In this document: positions 49,865 to 59,091 of the stretch, one piece after another | Position numbering within the stretch: the first letter of the stretch is position 1 | Layout: each line of letters opens with the position of its first letter | Assembly: GCA_023369685.1 (NCBI GenBank) | Contig: SACZ01000003.1 | Coordinates: forward strand, 334,818-398,817 | Direction: 5' to 3' | Length of the DNA: 64,000 bases | DNA from: Prolixibacteraceae bacterium JC049 | Lineage (GTDB): Bacteria; Bacteroidota; Bacteroidia; Bacteroidales; Prolixibacteraceae | Translations under genes and position numbers: made by a program | Notes under the pieces: model-generated | What the model saw: the letters and a program-made list of their open reading frames with translations, nothing else | Databases searched by the model: none | Told to the model about the DNA's origin: nothing

Positions 49865-51043
49865 ATGGAATTCGACAATAAATATATTGAGCATAAATTG
49901 TTTCAACGGTGGATATTTAAATCCAATGCAAAGTTGGATGACTACTGGGAGCGATATGTGAGAGAGCATCCAATGGAACAGAAACAGATTGAAGAGGCAA
50001 AAGAGATACTAAGTGCCTTAAAAACCGAATCGAAAGAAATTTCATCAGGAGATAAAGTAGAGCTTTTCAATGATATTCTAAAAGAGGTTGATAAGCATAA
50101 CCGACGAAGGTTATTACCTTGGTATGTTTTGGGTTATGTCGCTTCATTTATTTTATTGATTGGCGTAGCTTTTGGAGGATATGAGTATTATAAAAGTTCC
50201 CAAACAACATTTTTTGTAGAGCAAACAGAAATTGCAGATACAATTAAGGTTACTCAGTTACAAAGAAGTAGTGGGGAAACAATTGATATTGAAACTGCAA
50301 AATCAACAATTGAACATCGACCTGCCGGAAAGTTAGTAGTAAACAATCATACGATAAATAAAAAGCTAGCTGCCTTTCCAAAGAAAATGATCTATAATAC
50401 AGTGGTTGTTCCATTTGGAAGTATATCTGAAATCTTTTTGTCGGATGGCACCAGAGTAGTTTTGAATGCAGGCAGTCAGTTAAAATATCCAGAATCATTT
50501 GATGGTAAAACTAGAGAGGTGCTCTTATTGGGAGAAGCACTTTTCGATGTATCAAAGAATGCCAATAAGCCCTTCGTTGTGCGTACATCTGATGTTAGAG
50601 TAAAGGTGCTAGGAACTGTTTTTAATGTTTCTGCTTATGCTAAGGATGAAACCATTCAGACGGTGTTGGCAGAAGGAAAAGTTGAGATTAGTAAGGCAGG
50701 AAATAATCTGTTTGAGAAGAGCTTGGTGATGAAACCTAACGAGAAGGTAACTTTCAGTAAAGAGAAAAAATATTTCAGACTAAAAGAGGTAGATGCCAAC
50801 GATTATATTTTTTGGGTAGATGGACTAATACAATGTCGAAAAACTCAGCTTCAGGATGTAATTCGTCGTTTGGAACGATACTACAATGTTGAATTTACCT
50901 ATTCTGTAGAACAGTTGAAGTACGTTCGGATTTCAGGAAAACTAGACATGAATAATTCGAAGGAAGAGGTATTGTATCGAGTGTCTAGTGCTGCTGGTGT
51001 CAAAATTGAAGAACTCAAAGACGGAAATTATACAATTGAATAA
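49865..51043 (+). CDS. FecR-type anti-sigma factor of the rhamnosidase PUL
   Basis: This 392-residue protein has a cytoplasmic N-terminal region (about 1-78; YWERYVREHPMEQKQIEEAKEIL), a membrane helix (about 85-105), a periplasmic linker and a FecR domain (about 178-285). The FecR domain has VVPFGSISEIFLSDGTRVVLNAGSQLKYP, GEALFDVSKNANKPFVVRT and VRVKVLGTVFNVSAYAKDETIQTVLAEGKVEI. A C-terminal DUF4974 domain follows (about 315-390; LQDVIRRLERYYNVEFTY). It should couple ligand binding at the STN domain of the downstream SusC to the sigma factor upstream. A strong hairpin lies between it and susC. Confidence 0.93.
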   Translation: MEFDNKYIEHKLFQRWIFKSNAKLDDYWERYVREHPMEQKQIEEAKEILSALKTESKEISSGDKVELFNDILKEVDKHNRRRLLPWYVLGYVASFILLIGVAFGGYEYYKSSQTTFFVEQTEIADTIKVTQLQRSSGETIDIETAKSTIEHRPAGKLVVNNHTINKKLAAFPKKMIYNTVVVPFGSISEIFLSDGTRVVLNAGSQLKYPESFDGKTREVLLLGEALFDVSKNANKPFVVRTSDVRVKVLGTVFNVSAYAKDETIQTVLAEGKVEISKAGNNLFEKSLVMKPNEKVTFSKEKKYFRLKEVDANDYIFWVDGLIQCRKTQLQDVIRRLERYYNVEFTYSVEQLKYVRISGKLDMNNSKEEVLYRVSSAAGVKIEELKDGNYTIE

Positions 51044-51047
51044 AAAA

Positions 51048-51082
51048 ATGAGTCGATAGGAGTTGCAGCTCCCTCGACTCAT
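51048..51082 (+). terminator. Hairpin between FecR and SusC genes of the PUL
   Basis: A perfect 9-bp outer stem (ATGAGTCGA with TCGACTCAT) and an inner GGAG/CTCC stem start 5 nt after the fecR stop. No T-run follows. It may attenuate, block 3' decay or protect the susC transcript end. Confidence 0.6.
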
Positions 51083-51127
51083 CGTGTTAAATAACTTAAT
51101 ACTTAACAAACTAGAAAAACCAAATTT

Positions 51128-54100
51128 ATGAAAAAAAGACGAGATCATTGTCCCTCGTATGGGGGTGGTCTGCAAAAATGGTTTAGAAAAATGAAGTTAA
51201 CACTAGTTTTATGGTGCATGGTACTGGCTACTCAAGCCAGTGTCTTTTCTCAGACGAAGCTTTCGCTTCAGTATGAGAAAGCCACTATGACAGAGTTGAT
51301 TGAATCCATTGAAGAACAGACAAACTGTGTGTTTATTTACCGGGATGGAGCATTTGATGAAACAAAAAGCTATGCGATTGATTTCAAAAATGCAGAACTT
51401 TCGGTAGTGTTGGACGATATCTGTAATTCAGCCAATCTTGATTATGAGTTGAGAAATAATCGTCAGGTTATCTTAACTAAAAAGAAGGCTGAAGTGAAGA
51501 AAGGTGAGGTAAAAAGCTCTGCTGCTCCTAAAGAGCACAAGGTTAAGGGTAAGATTACCGACAAAACAGGTGCACCTCTTCCTGGAGTAACTGTGGTGGT
51601 TGCGGGAAGTTCGCGTGGTGTGATTACCGATATTGACGGTAATTATACCATTGATGTGAAGCCAACCGATAAGCTGGTTTTCTCATTCATTGGTATGACT
51701 ACTCAAGAGTTGACTGTTGATGGTAAAACAACTTTAAATGTTGTTTTGAAAGATAAAAACGAAGACATCGATGAAGTAGTAGTTGTGGCCTTTGGTAAGC
51801 AAAAGCGTACCGATATGATTGGTTCTATCACAACCATTAATACAAAAGACCTGGAGAAAGTTTCAACAAGTAACCTAACTACAGCTTTGGCTGGTCAGGT
51901 GGCTGGTGTAATTTCTTATCAGCGTTCAGGTGAACCGGGTGAAGATAATGCCGATTTCTTTGTGCGTGGTGTGACTACATTTGGTGAGCAAGCCAACCGT
52001 AGTCCTCTGATTCTGATTGATGGAATTGAACTTTCATCAACCGATTTAGCTCGTTTGCAGAAGGATGACATTGCCAACTTTTCGATTCTAAAAGATGCTA
52101 CAGCAACAGCATTGTATGGTGCACGTGGAGCCAACGGTGTAGTCTTGGTAAATACCAAGCAAGGTCGTGAGGGGAAAGCTAAAATTTCTGCACGCTTCGA
52201 AAATTCTATTTCAGCACCAACAAGAGATGTTGAATTTGCTGATCCGGTAACATATATGCAAATGCATAACGAGGCTGTTATTACAAGGAATCCATTGGGA
52301 CAAACGAAGTATTCTCAACGTAAAATTGATAATACAAAAGCAGGAGTTAATCCTTATGTATATCCACAAAATGACTGGCATGATTTGTTGTTTAAAGATC
52401 AAACAATGAATCAACGCTTCAATTTGAATATTAGTGGTGGTGGAAAAGTAGCTCGCTATTATGTGGCTGGTTCTTATAACCGAGACAATGGTATTTTGAA
52501 ATCACATGATTTGAATAATTTCAATAGTAACATTAGCTTGAATAGCTATACGTTACGTACCAATGTGAATATCAATATTGCACCAACAACAGAGTTGGTT
52601 GTGAAATTAAATGGTGTTTTCGACGATTACACTGGCCCTTTGGATGGTGGTTCTGATATGTACGGAAAAGTGATAAAGTCGAACCCTGTACTTTTCCCTG
52701 CATATTATCCTGTAGATGAAGCTCACCAGCATGTAAACCACATTCTTTTTGGTAACTATGGTGATGGACAATCTCTGAACCCATTTGCCGATATGGTGAA
52801 AGGGTATAAAGATTATTCTCGCTCAAGAATGTTAGCCCAGTTCGAAATAAAGCAAGATTTAGGGTTTCTATTGAAAGGGTTACGTTTTAGTACTATGTTG
52901 AATACCAATCGCTATTCTTTCTTTGATGTACAGCGAAGTTACCAGCCATTCTTTTACGAAGCAGGAAACTACGACAGAGCAACAGATACTTATTCATTGA
53001 CTATCTTGAATCCAGATGAAGGTAGTGAAACTTTGGGGAATCCTAAAGGAGGGAAAAAGACGGTAAGTTCTAATTTTTATTGGGAAAACCGATTGATCTA
53101 TAACGACACTTTCAATGATAAGCATAATGTGAGTGGTTTGTTTGTATTTAGAATGCGTGAAAGTTTAGATGGTGATTTCGAAAGTGTTCAGTCGTCGTTA
53201 CCTCATAGAAATATGGGACTTTCCGGAAGGATGACTTACACTTACGACAAACGTTATTTTGGTGAATTTAACTTCGGGTATAATGGTTCAGAACGTTTTT
53301 CAAAGAACGAGCGTTTTGGCTTCTTCCCATCAGCAGGTGTGGCTTGGACCATTTCTAATGAGAAATTCTTTGAGAATCCTAAGCGTATAGTTAATAATTT
53401 ACGATTAAGAGCTTCTTACGGAGTTGTTGGTAATGATGCTATCGGTTCTTCCAAAGACCGTTTTTTCTATTTGTCAGAAGTGGCAATGAATCATAAAGAT
53501 CGAAAAGCATCTTTCGGAAGAGATAATACATATACCAAGAATGGAGTTAAAGTTTCTCGATATGCCAACCCGGATATTACTTGGGAGAAAGCCTACAAAA
53601 CAAACATTGCGTTGGAGGTAGGAATGTTTGAGAAATTTACAATGACAGCTGAATACTTCCATGAGTATAGAACCAACATTTTAATGAAGCGTGAAGCTAT
53701 TCCTGGAACGATGGGATTACAGAGTGAAATTAAAGCTAATGTTGGTGAGGCTTCAGGTCGAGGTATTGATTTAACTGCCGATTACAAACAAACCTGGGAT
53801 AATGGAGTATGGTTTTCGGCACGTGGTAACTTTACTTATGCGACTAATCGTTACGAAGTATTCGAGGAGCCGCAGTATGATGAATATTGGCGTTCTAAAA
53901 TTGGTTACTCTATACAGCAAAAGTATGGATACATTGCCGAACGTTTATTTGTTGATGATGAGGAAGCTGCCAATTCTCCTTATCAAGCTTTTGGTAGTTA
54001 TCGAGTTGGAGGAGGAGATATTAAGTATACCGATGTGAATGGTGATGGAATTATTACAGAGGCAGACCAAGTGCCAATTGGTAATCCAACACTTCCGGAG

Positions 54101-54607
54101 ATTGTATACGGATTTGGATTCTCATTTGGATACAAAAACTTCGATTTCTCGGCTTTCTTCCAAGGATTAGCAAATGAATCTTTTTGGATTGATCCTAAAA
54201 AGACAGCTCCTTTTGTTCGTGGAGAAACGAAAAAGGGGAGTAAGATATATGGTGAAAACCAAGTTTTAAAGGCTTATGCTGATAGCTATTGGTCAGAGTC
54301 TAATCGCGATGTTTATGCATTGTGGCCTCGACTAAGTGTTACAGAAAATCCAAATAACACACAGACAAGTACCTGGTTTATGCGCGATGGTTCCTTCTTG
54401 CGTTTGAAGCAAGTAGAATTGGGATACAATTTACCAAAATCTTTCAGAGAACGATTGGGGTTAGCCAATTGTCGATTCTATGTGAATGCATCGAATTTGT
54501 TGACATTTAGCAAGTTCAAGTTGTGGGATGTTGAGATGGGAGGAAATGGTTTAGGTTATCCTGTTCAGCGTACTATTAACTTAGGAATCAATGTAAGTTT
54601 CAAATAA
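51128..54607 (+). CDS. SusC/RagA-type TonB-dependent receptor with STN domain
   Basis: This 1159-residue transporter has a signal peptide inside an N-terminal extension (MKLTLVLWCMVLATQASVFSQ from residue 22), an STN domain (about 45-118) and a Lys-rich linker. Next come a carboxypeptidase-regulatory-like domain (about 135-222; GKITDKTGAPLPGVTVVVAG), a TonB box/plug (DEVVVVAFGKQKRTDMIGSI, ILKDATATALYGARGANGVVLV) and a barrel ending LGINVSFK. The STN domain marks it as the signal transducer for the FecR/sigma pair. With the following SusD it imports a glycan, probably rhamnose-containing given the two rhamnosidases of the same locus. Confidence 0.95.
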   Translation: MKKRRDHCPSYGGGLQKWFRKMKLTLVLWCMVLATQASVFSQTKLSLQYEKATMTELIESIEEQTNCVFIYRDGAFDETKSYAIDFKNAELSVVLDDICNSANLDYELRNNRQVILTKKKAEVKKGEVKSSAAPKEHKVKGKITDKTGAPLPGVTVVVAGSSRGVITDIDGNYTIDVKPTDKLVFSFIGMTTQELTVDGKTTLNVVLKDKNEDIDEVVVVAFGKQKRTDMIGSITTINTKDLEKVSTSNLTTALAGQVAGVISYQRSGEPGEDNADFFVRGVTTFGEQANRSPLILIDGIELSSTDLARLQKDDIANFSILKDATATALYGARGANGVVLVNTKQGREGKAKISARFENSISAPTRDVEFADPVTYMQMHNEAVITRNPLGQTKYSQRKIDNTKAGVNPYVYPQNDWHDLLFKDQTMNQRFNLNISGGGKVARYYVAGSYNRDNGILKSHDLNNFNSNISLNSYTLRTNVNINIAPTTELVVKLNGVFDDYTGPLDGGSDMYGKVIKSNPVLFPAYYPVDEAHQHVNHILFGNYGDGQSLNPFADMVKGYKDYSRSRMLAQFEIKQDLGFLLKGLRFSTMLNTNRYSFFDVQRSYQPFFYEAGNYDRATDTYSLTILNPDEGSETLGNPKGGKKTVSSNFYWENRLIYNDTFNDKHNVSGLFVFRMRESLDGDFESVQSSLPHRNMGLSGRMTYTYDKRYFGEFNFGYNGSERFSKNERFGFFPSAGVAWTISNEKFFENPKRIVNNLRLRASYGVVGNDAIGSSKDRFFYLSEVAMNHKDRKASFGRDNTYTKNGVKVSRYANPDITWEKAYKTNIALEVGMFEKFTMTAEYFHEYRTNILMKREAIPGTMGLQSEIKANVGEASGRGIDLTADYKQTWDNGVWFSARGNFTYATNRYEVFEEPQYDEYWRSKIGYSIQQKYGYIAERLFVDDEEAANSPYQAFGSYRVGGGDIKYTDVNGDGIITEADQVPIGNPTLPEIVYGFGFSFGYKNFDFSAFFQGLANESFWIDPKKTAPFVRGETKKGSKIYGENQVLKAYADSYWSESNRDVYALWPRLSVTENPNNTQTSTWFMRDGSFLRLKQVELGYNLPKSFRERLGLANCRFYVNASNLLTFSKFKLWDVEMGGNGLGYPVQRTINLGINVSFK

Positions 54608-54624
54608 CCAAAATTGATTAGAAA

Positions 54625-56523
54625 ATGAAGACATTAAAATATATAGCTCATAAATGGCAAGCTTTATTGTTAATGCTTGTCTTTACAACAGGGTGTGAGA
54701 CCAGTTATTTGGATGTAGTACCTGATAACTTGGCTACTGTTGAGGATGCTTTTAGTATGCGTACTAATGCTGAGAAATACTTATTTACCTGCTACTCATA
54801 CATGCCTAGCCATGGAAGCATTGAATCGGATCCGGGAATGTTAGGAGGCGATGAGTTTTGGGGGTTTATAAGTGGTGTAGCTCCAGGTGCTTCAAGTGCC
54901 TTTTTTAAGCATGATATGTTTAATCTTTCTCTTGGTCATCAGAATAAGATAAATCCTTATGGTAATTCTTTCTGGGATGACATGTTCAAGGCCATTCGCG
55001 ATTGTAATATTTTTCTAGATAACATTAATAAGGTTCCAGATATAGACGAATTGGAGAAAAGAGAATGGATAGGAGAAGTTAAGTTCTTAAAGGCTTACTA
55101 TCACTTCTATTTGATTAAATTGTATGGACCAATTCCTTTAATTAAGGAGAGCTTGCCAATTGATGCTACTATTGACGAAGTGCGTGTTGCTCGTCAACCA
55201 ATTGATGAATGCTTCAATTACGTTATTAGTCTTTTAGATGAAGCGGCAGAGTTTTTACCAGCAGAAATTACTGACCCTTTTAATGAGTTAGGAAGAATAA
55301 CTAAGCCAATAGCCTTATCTGTTAAGGCAAAAGTAATGTTGTTTAGAGCAAGTCCGTTATTTAATGGTAACAACGATTTTGAAGCATTGCACAATAATGA
55401 TGGTACGAAATTATTCAACACCAGTTACGACGAAAATAAATGGGCAGAAGCTGCTTCTGCATGTAAAGCAGCTATTGAGGCTAGTGAAAGTATTGGAGTT
55501 CAGTTGTATCGTTTCAATAGCTTGCAGCAATTATCTGATGCTACAGTTGTGCAGATGGGAATCAGAAATGCTGTTTGCGAGAAGTGGAATTCGGAGATTA
55601 TTTGGGCTAACTCTCAAAGTTGGTCATCTAAAGTACAGCAGAATGTAAGTGCTCACGTAGATGAAACAAATACCGAAAACACAACGATTCGTACTGAACT
55701 TTGTACTCCATTGAGAATGTTGAACATCTTTTATACAAAGAATGGAGTTCCAATCGAGGAGGATAAATCATGGAATTATAACGACCGTTATGGTGTTAGA
55801 ACAGCCGAAGAGGTTGATTTTCCAAACATCAAAAAGGGATATAAAACAACGAAAATTCACTTCGATAGAGAGAATCGCTATTATGCCAATATAGGTTTTG
55901 ATGGTGGTTATTGGTATGGTCAAGGTAAATACAATGAAGATGATTTGTTCTACATCAGAACCAAGTTTAAACAACCTAATGGTAATCGCCCAACTGGTTC
56001 TTTTGTGAAGAAATTAGTTCATTGGGAAAATGTACAAACAGCACCTAAAGGATATTCTATTAACTCATATCCATGGCCAGTAATTCGTCTGTCGGACCTT
56101 TATTTAATGTATGCTGAAGCATTAAATGAATCAGCTGGACCTTCAGAAGAGGTGAAAAACTATATTGATAAAGTACGTGAACGAGCAGGTTTAAAGGGAG
56201 TAGATGAAGCTTGGGCTAACTATTCTAATAATCCAACTAAGCCAGACTCAAAAGAAGGTTTACGAGAGATTATCCAACAGGAACGTATGATTGAATTGGC
56301 TTATGAAGGGAAACGTTATTTCGATCTAAGAAGATGGAAAATAGCCCCTAATATTCTGAATAGTGATGTTTTAGGTTTTGATGTTCATCAGACTACATCA
56401 GAGATGTTTAGTGATCCGAAAGTTTTATTTACAAAACGATTTAGACAAAGAGATTATTTCTTTCCAATCAAGGATAGTTATATCATTCGCAATAGAAATC
56501 TGGTACAAAACCTTGGATGGTAA
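54625..56523 (+). CDS. SusD/RagB family glycan-binding lipoprotein
   Basis: This 632-residue lipoprotein (lipobox TTGC, Cys about residue 24) starts SYLDVVPDNLATVEDAF after the Cys. It has the TPR-like core (KREWIGEVKFLKAYYHFYLIKLYGPIPLI) and C-terminal SusD signatures (VIRLSDLYLMYAEALNESAGPSEEV, IIQQERMIELAYEGKRYFDLRRWK, YFFPIKDSYIIRNRNLVQNLGW). It is longer than the SusD of locus 1. It starts 17 nt after susC and caps that transporter at the surface. Confidence 0.95.
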   Translation: MKTLKYIAHKWQALLLMLVFTTGCETSYLDVVPDNLATVEDAFSMRTNAEKYLFTCYSYMPSHGSIESDPGMLGGDEFWGFISGVAPGASSAFFKHDMFNLSLGHQNKINPYGNSFWDDMFKAIRDCNIFLDNINKVPDIDELEKREWIGEVKFLKAYYHFYLIKLYGPIPLIKESLPIDATIDEVRVARQPIDECFNYVISLLDEAAEFLPAEITDPFNELGRITKPIALSVKAKVMLFRASPLFNGNNDFEALHNNDGTKLFNTSYDENKWAEAASACKAAIEASESIGVQLYRFNSLQQLSDATVVQMGIRNAVCEKWNSEIIWANSQSWSSKVQQNVSAHVDETNTENTTIRTELCTPLRMLNIFYTKNGVPIEEDKSWNYNDRYGVRTAEEVDFPNIKKGYKTTKIHFDRENRYYANIGFDGGYWYGQGKYNEDDLFYIRTKFKQPNGNRPTGSFVKKLVHWENVQTAPKGYSINSYPWPVIRLSDLYLMYAEALNESAGPSEEVKNYIDKVRERAGLKGVDEAWANYSNNPTKPDSKEGLREIIQQERMIELAYEGKRYFDLRRWKIAPNILNSDVLGFDVHQTTSEMFSDPKVLFTKRFRQRDYFFPIKDSYIIRNRNLVQNLGW

Positions 56524-56553
56524 TTGTTTGAGTTAATTTAAAAACATTGACTA

Positions 56554-57744
56554 ATGAAAAGAATATTTAAATATATACCGATTGCTGCATTACTTTTTGC
56601 TTTTGGATGTGAAGAGGAAGGTAGAGTCGATTTTATAGATAAATCAGGAGATGCTCCAGCTCAGATTGAGAATGTAGTAATTACTCCTGTTGCAGGGGGA
56701 GGAGTTGTTGGTTATTCAATTCCCAAAGATGAGAACTTTGCCTATGTAAAGGCAGTTTATGAGGCTCCCGCAGGAGTCCGACGAGAAGCAAAATCGTCTA
56801 AATATGCTAATCAGTTAATATTAGAAGGATTTGGTGATACTTTAGTACATAATATCAGTTTCTATAGTGTTGGTAAGAATACCAAAGAATCAAAGCCTTT
56901 AAATATCGATTTCAAGCCACTTAAAGCCCCCATTTTTAATGCGTACGATTCACTAAAAGTGAATGCAATATTTGGAGGTGTTGAATTGAAATACAAAAAT
57001 CCGACACAATCGAATTTAATTATCGAATTATATGTAGATAGTTTGGAAAGTGGAAATTGGGAGTTTGTTGAGCGATATTATACTAAGCAGAACGAAGGTC
57101 GTTTAGTAGCACGTGGTTTGCAGTCGAAAGAGATGAATTTTGGTGTTTTAATAAAAGATCCTTTTGGAAATAAAACGGAAACATTATCAAAAGCATTGAA
57201 ACCTCTGTTCGAAATTGAAATTCCTAAAACGAAATTCAAAGATCTGAAACTGCCTAATGATTCTCCATGGTTACGTTCAAAGAATCCGATTACTCATTTA
57301 TGGGATAATAAATCGGATGATAAGAATAACTTCTGGGCTTCTGACCAAGGAAAGACAGAATTTCCAAAATGGATCTCTATTGATTTTGGTGATAAATACA
57401 TTTTGAGCCGAATGAAGCAGTGGATGCGTAAAGGTTATGAGTACAATAGCTGGTTTCCAGTACAGTGGGAAGTGTATGGTTCTAACGATCCAAATCCGGA
57501 CGGATCGTGGGATAGTTGGACATTTATCCATGAGTTTGGTGCTCCTGAAAAACCATCAGGTTTACCTATGTTCCAGAAAACGGCTGGAGATGAAGAGTTC
57601 GCTCGTAAGGGGTTAGATTATGAATTTGAGAATATCCAAAGCGAAGGCTATAGGTATTATCGAATTCGTTGGAATGAATCTAATAATTCAAGTAATATGG
57701 TGCTGATTGCCGAGATGACATTCTTCGGTCAATATGCTGAGTAA
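56554..57744 (+). CDS. DUF4959/DUF5126/DUF5000-type surface glycan-binding lipoprotein
   Basis: This 396-residue lipoprotein (lipobox FGC) appears to hold an N-terminal beta-sandwich (about 30-120; PAQIENVVITPVAGGGVVGYSIPKD), a second sandwich (about 125-222; APIFNAYDSLKVNAIFGGVELKYKNP) and a C-terminal discoidin-like DUF5000 domain (about 240-396; PKWISIDFGDKYILSRMKQWMRKGYEYNSW, YRYYRIRWNESNNSSNMVLIAEMTFFG). Proteins of this build follow SusD in many loci and act as auxiliary surface binding proteins. It starts 30 nt after susD and is part of the PUL operon. Confidence 0.88.
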   Translation: MKRIFKYIPIAALLFAFGCEEEGRVDFIDKSGDAPAQIENVVITPVAGGGVVGYSIPKDENFAYVKAVYEAPAGVRREAKSSKYANQLILEGFGDTLVHNISFYSVGKNTKESKPLNIDFKPLKAPIFNAYDSLKVNAIFGGVELKYKNPTQSNLIIELYVDSLESGNWEFVERYYTKQNEGRLVARGLQSKEMNFGVLIKDPFGNKTETLSKALKPLFEIEIPKTKFKDLKLPNDSPWLRSKNPITHLWDNKSDDKNNFWASDQGKTEFPKWISIDFGDKYILSRMKQWMRKGYEYNSWFPVQWEVYGSNDPNPDGSWDSWTFIHEFGAPEKPSGLPMFQKTAGDEEFARKGLDYEFENIQSEGYRYYRIRWNESNNSSNMVLIAEMTFFGQYAE

Positions 57745-57765
57745 TATCCAAAAAGAAATAAACAA

Positions 57766-58869
57766 ATGAAGAAACATATTTCATATATTTTAATTGGTAT
57801 ACTTTCGTTTGGGCTGTTTGCTTGTCAGGACCAGACTGAAGTTTATGAGGAGTTTGTTATTCCTGGAGGAAAAAGTTACCCGGGGCAAGTAATTGCACCC
57901 ATGGTGTTTTCCGGAAAAAATAGAGTATTGATTGTGGCAAAAGCACCTGTCGATCCATTGGTGACAGAGATGCGTGTTTACAGGAACTACTATAAAGATT
58001 CGATTGTAGTATCATTAGAAGAGAAGAAAGAGCTAATTGAATTAGAAATTAATGGCTTAGAAGAGGAGAATCATACTTTCGCAATTAAAACGATCGATGC
58101 AAATGGTAATAAGTCTGTACCTCGATTTTTGTTCGGATCTGTTTATGGAGATAATTATAAGAAACGTATTTCCAATAGAACTTTTGTGAAAGCAGTTGTA
58201 AACGACGAAGGAGCTTTAAAAGTAGATTTTGGTGATGCTGATATTTCTAATGGTGCAATCGAAAGCTGGGTGAATTATGTAAATAATGAAGATCAGGAAG
58301 TAGTGACAAAAGTATCGGTTCAGGAAGAATCGGTAACCATTACTGACTTTAAAAGCAGTGCCAAATATTTAACTCGTTTCTTGCCAGCAGCCAACTGTAT
58401 CGATACATTTAGTACTGACTTTGCAAATATTTCAGTATTGAAGAAGATTGAGAATGCAGAGTGGGAAGTAATTGATTACTCTACTCAACATAGCGATGGC
58501 GAAAATGCAGCAGCTAACTTTATCGATGGTGATAATGGAACCAGATGGCATTCGAAAGCTGGTGGTTCAGATTACCCTCACCATATAACTGTTGACTTGG
58601 GTAAAAGTTACAATGTTGCTCAGTTCGAATTATTCCGTATGAAAGGCGATGATCGAGGTCCAGATAAATTTGAGCTTTTTGTAAGTACAGATGCTGAAAA
58701 TTGGACTAAGCTAGGAGCATTCGATTTTAATAGAAAAACCGATGACGGACAACTGTATTCAGTTACTCCTACCAATGCTCGCTACTTTAAGTACGTTGCA
58801 ACAGAAGGTGGTGGATCTAAACCCGATCGCCACGTAATGGGAGACGTAAGTGTTTACGAAGCAATTTAA
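57766..58869 (+). CDS. DUF4998 and F5/8 type C domain lipoprotein
   Basis: This 367-residue lipoprotein (lipobox LFAC, Cys about residue 20) has a DUF4998-like N-terminal region (about 25-215; PGGKSYPGQVIAPMVFSGKNRVLIV, GLEEENHTFAIKTIDANGNKSVP) and a coagulation-factor-5/8 type C (discoidin) domain (about 235-365; AANFIDGDNGTRWHSKAGGSDYPHHITVDLGKSYNVAQFELFR, ARYFKYVATEGGG, MGDVSVYEA). It probably binds the target glycan at the cell surface. It starts 21 nt after the previous lipoprotein gene. A small hairpin follows before the enzymes. Confidence 0.9.
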   Translation: MKKHISYILIGILSFGLFACQDQTEVYEEFVIPGGKSYPGQVIAPMVFSGKNRVLIVAKAPVDPLVTEMRVYRNYYKDSIVVSLEEKKELIELEINGLEEENHTFAIKTIDANGNKSVPRFLFGSVYGDNYKKRISNRTFVKAVVNDEGALKVDFGDADISNGAIESWVNYVNNEDQEVVTKVSVQEESVTITDFKSSAKYLTRFLPAANCIDTFSTDFANISVLKKIENAEWEVIDYSTQHSDGENAAANFIDGDNGTRWHSKAGGSDYPHHITVDLGKSYNVAQFELFRMKGDDRGPDKFELFVSTDAENWTKLGAFDFNRKTDDGQLYSVTPTNARYFKYVATEGGGSKPDRHVMGDVSVYEAI

Positions 58870-58902
58870 TAACCCAATAGTTTGATTAGATAGATAAAAC
58901 GG

Positions 58903-58922
58903 AAGGTTGCCAAGGCAGCCTT
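58903..58922 (+). terminator. Short hairpin between binding-protein and enzyme genes
   Basis: AAGGTTGC pairs with GCAGCCTT (one G-T pair) around a 4-nt loop and is followed by TTTC. It may be a weak terminator or processing site separating sensing/import genes from the enzymes. A 195-nt gap precedes the GH106 gene. Confidence 0.4.
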
Positions 58923-59091
58923 TCGTTGTATAAAATGGAACCTAAAAGTGATTTTTGCAGTACAATGATAAAGCAGAATATAACTTATTGTCATTGTCAA
59001 AAAGTGAATGGTTGTTGTCATAAAAACCATTTCTGAAATGCAATAAATACAATTAATTAGTTCCTTGAATATTGATGTGTGGAAAGGAAAC

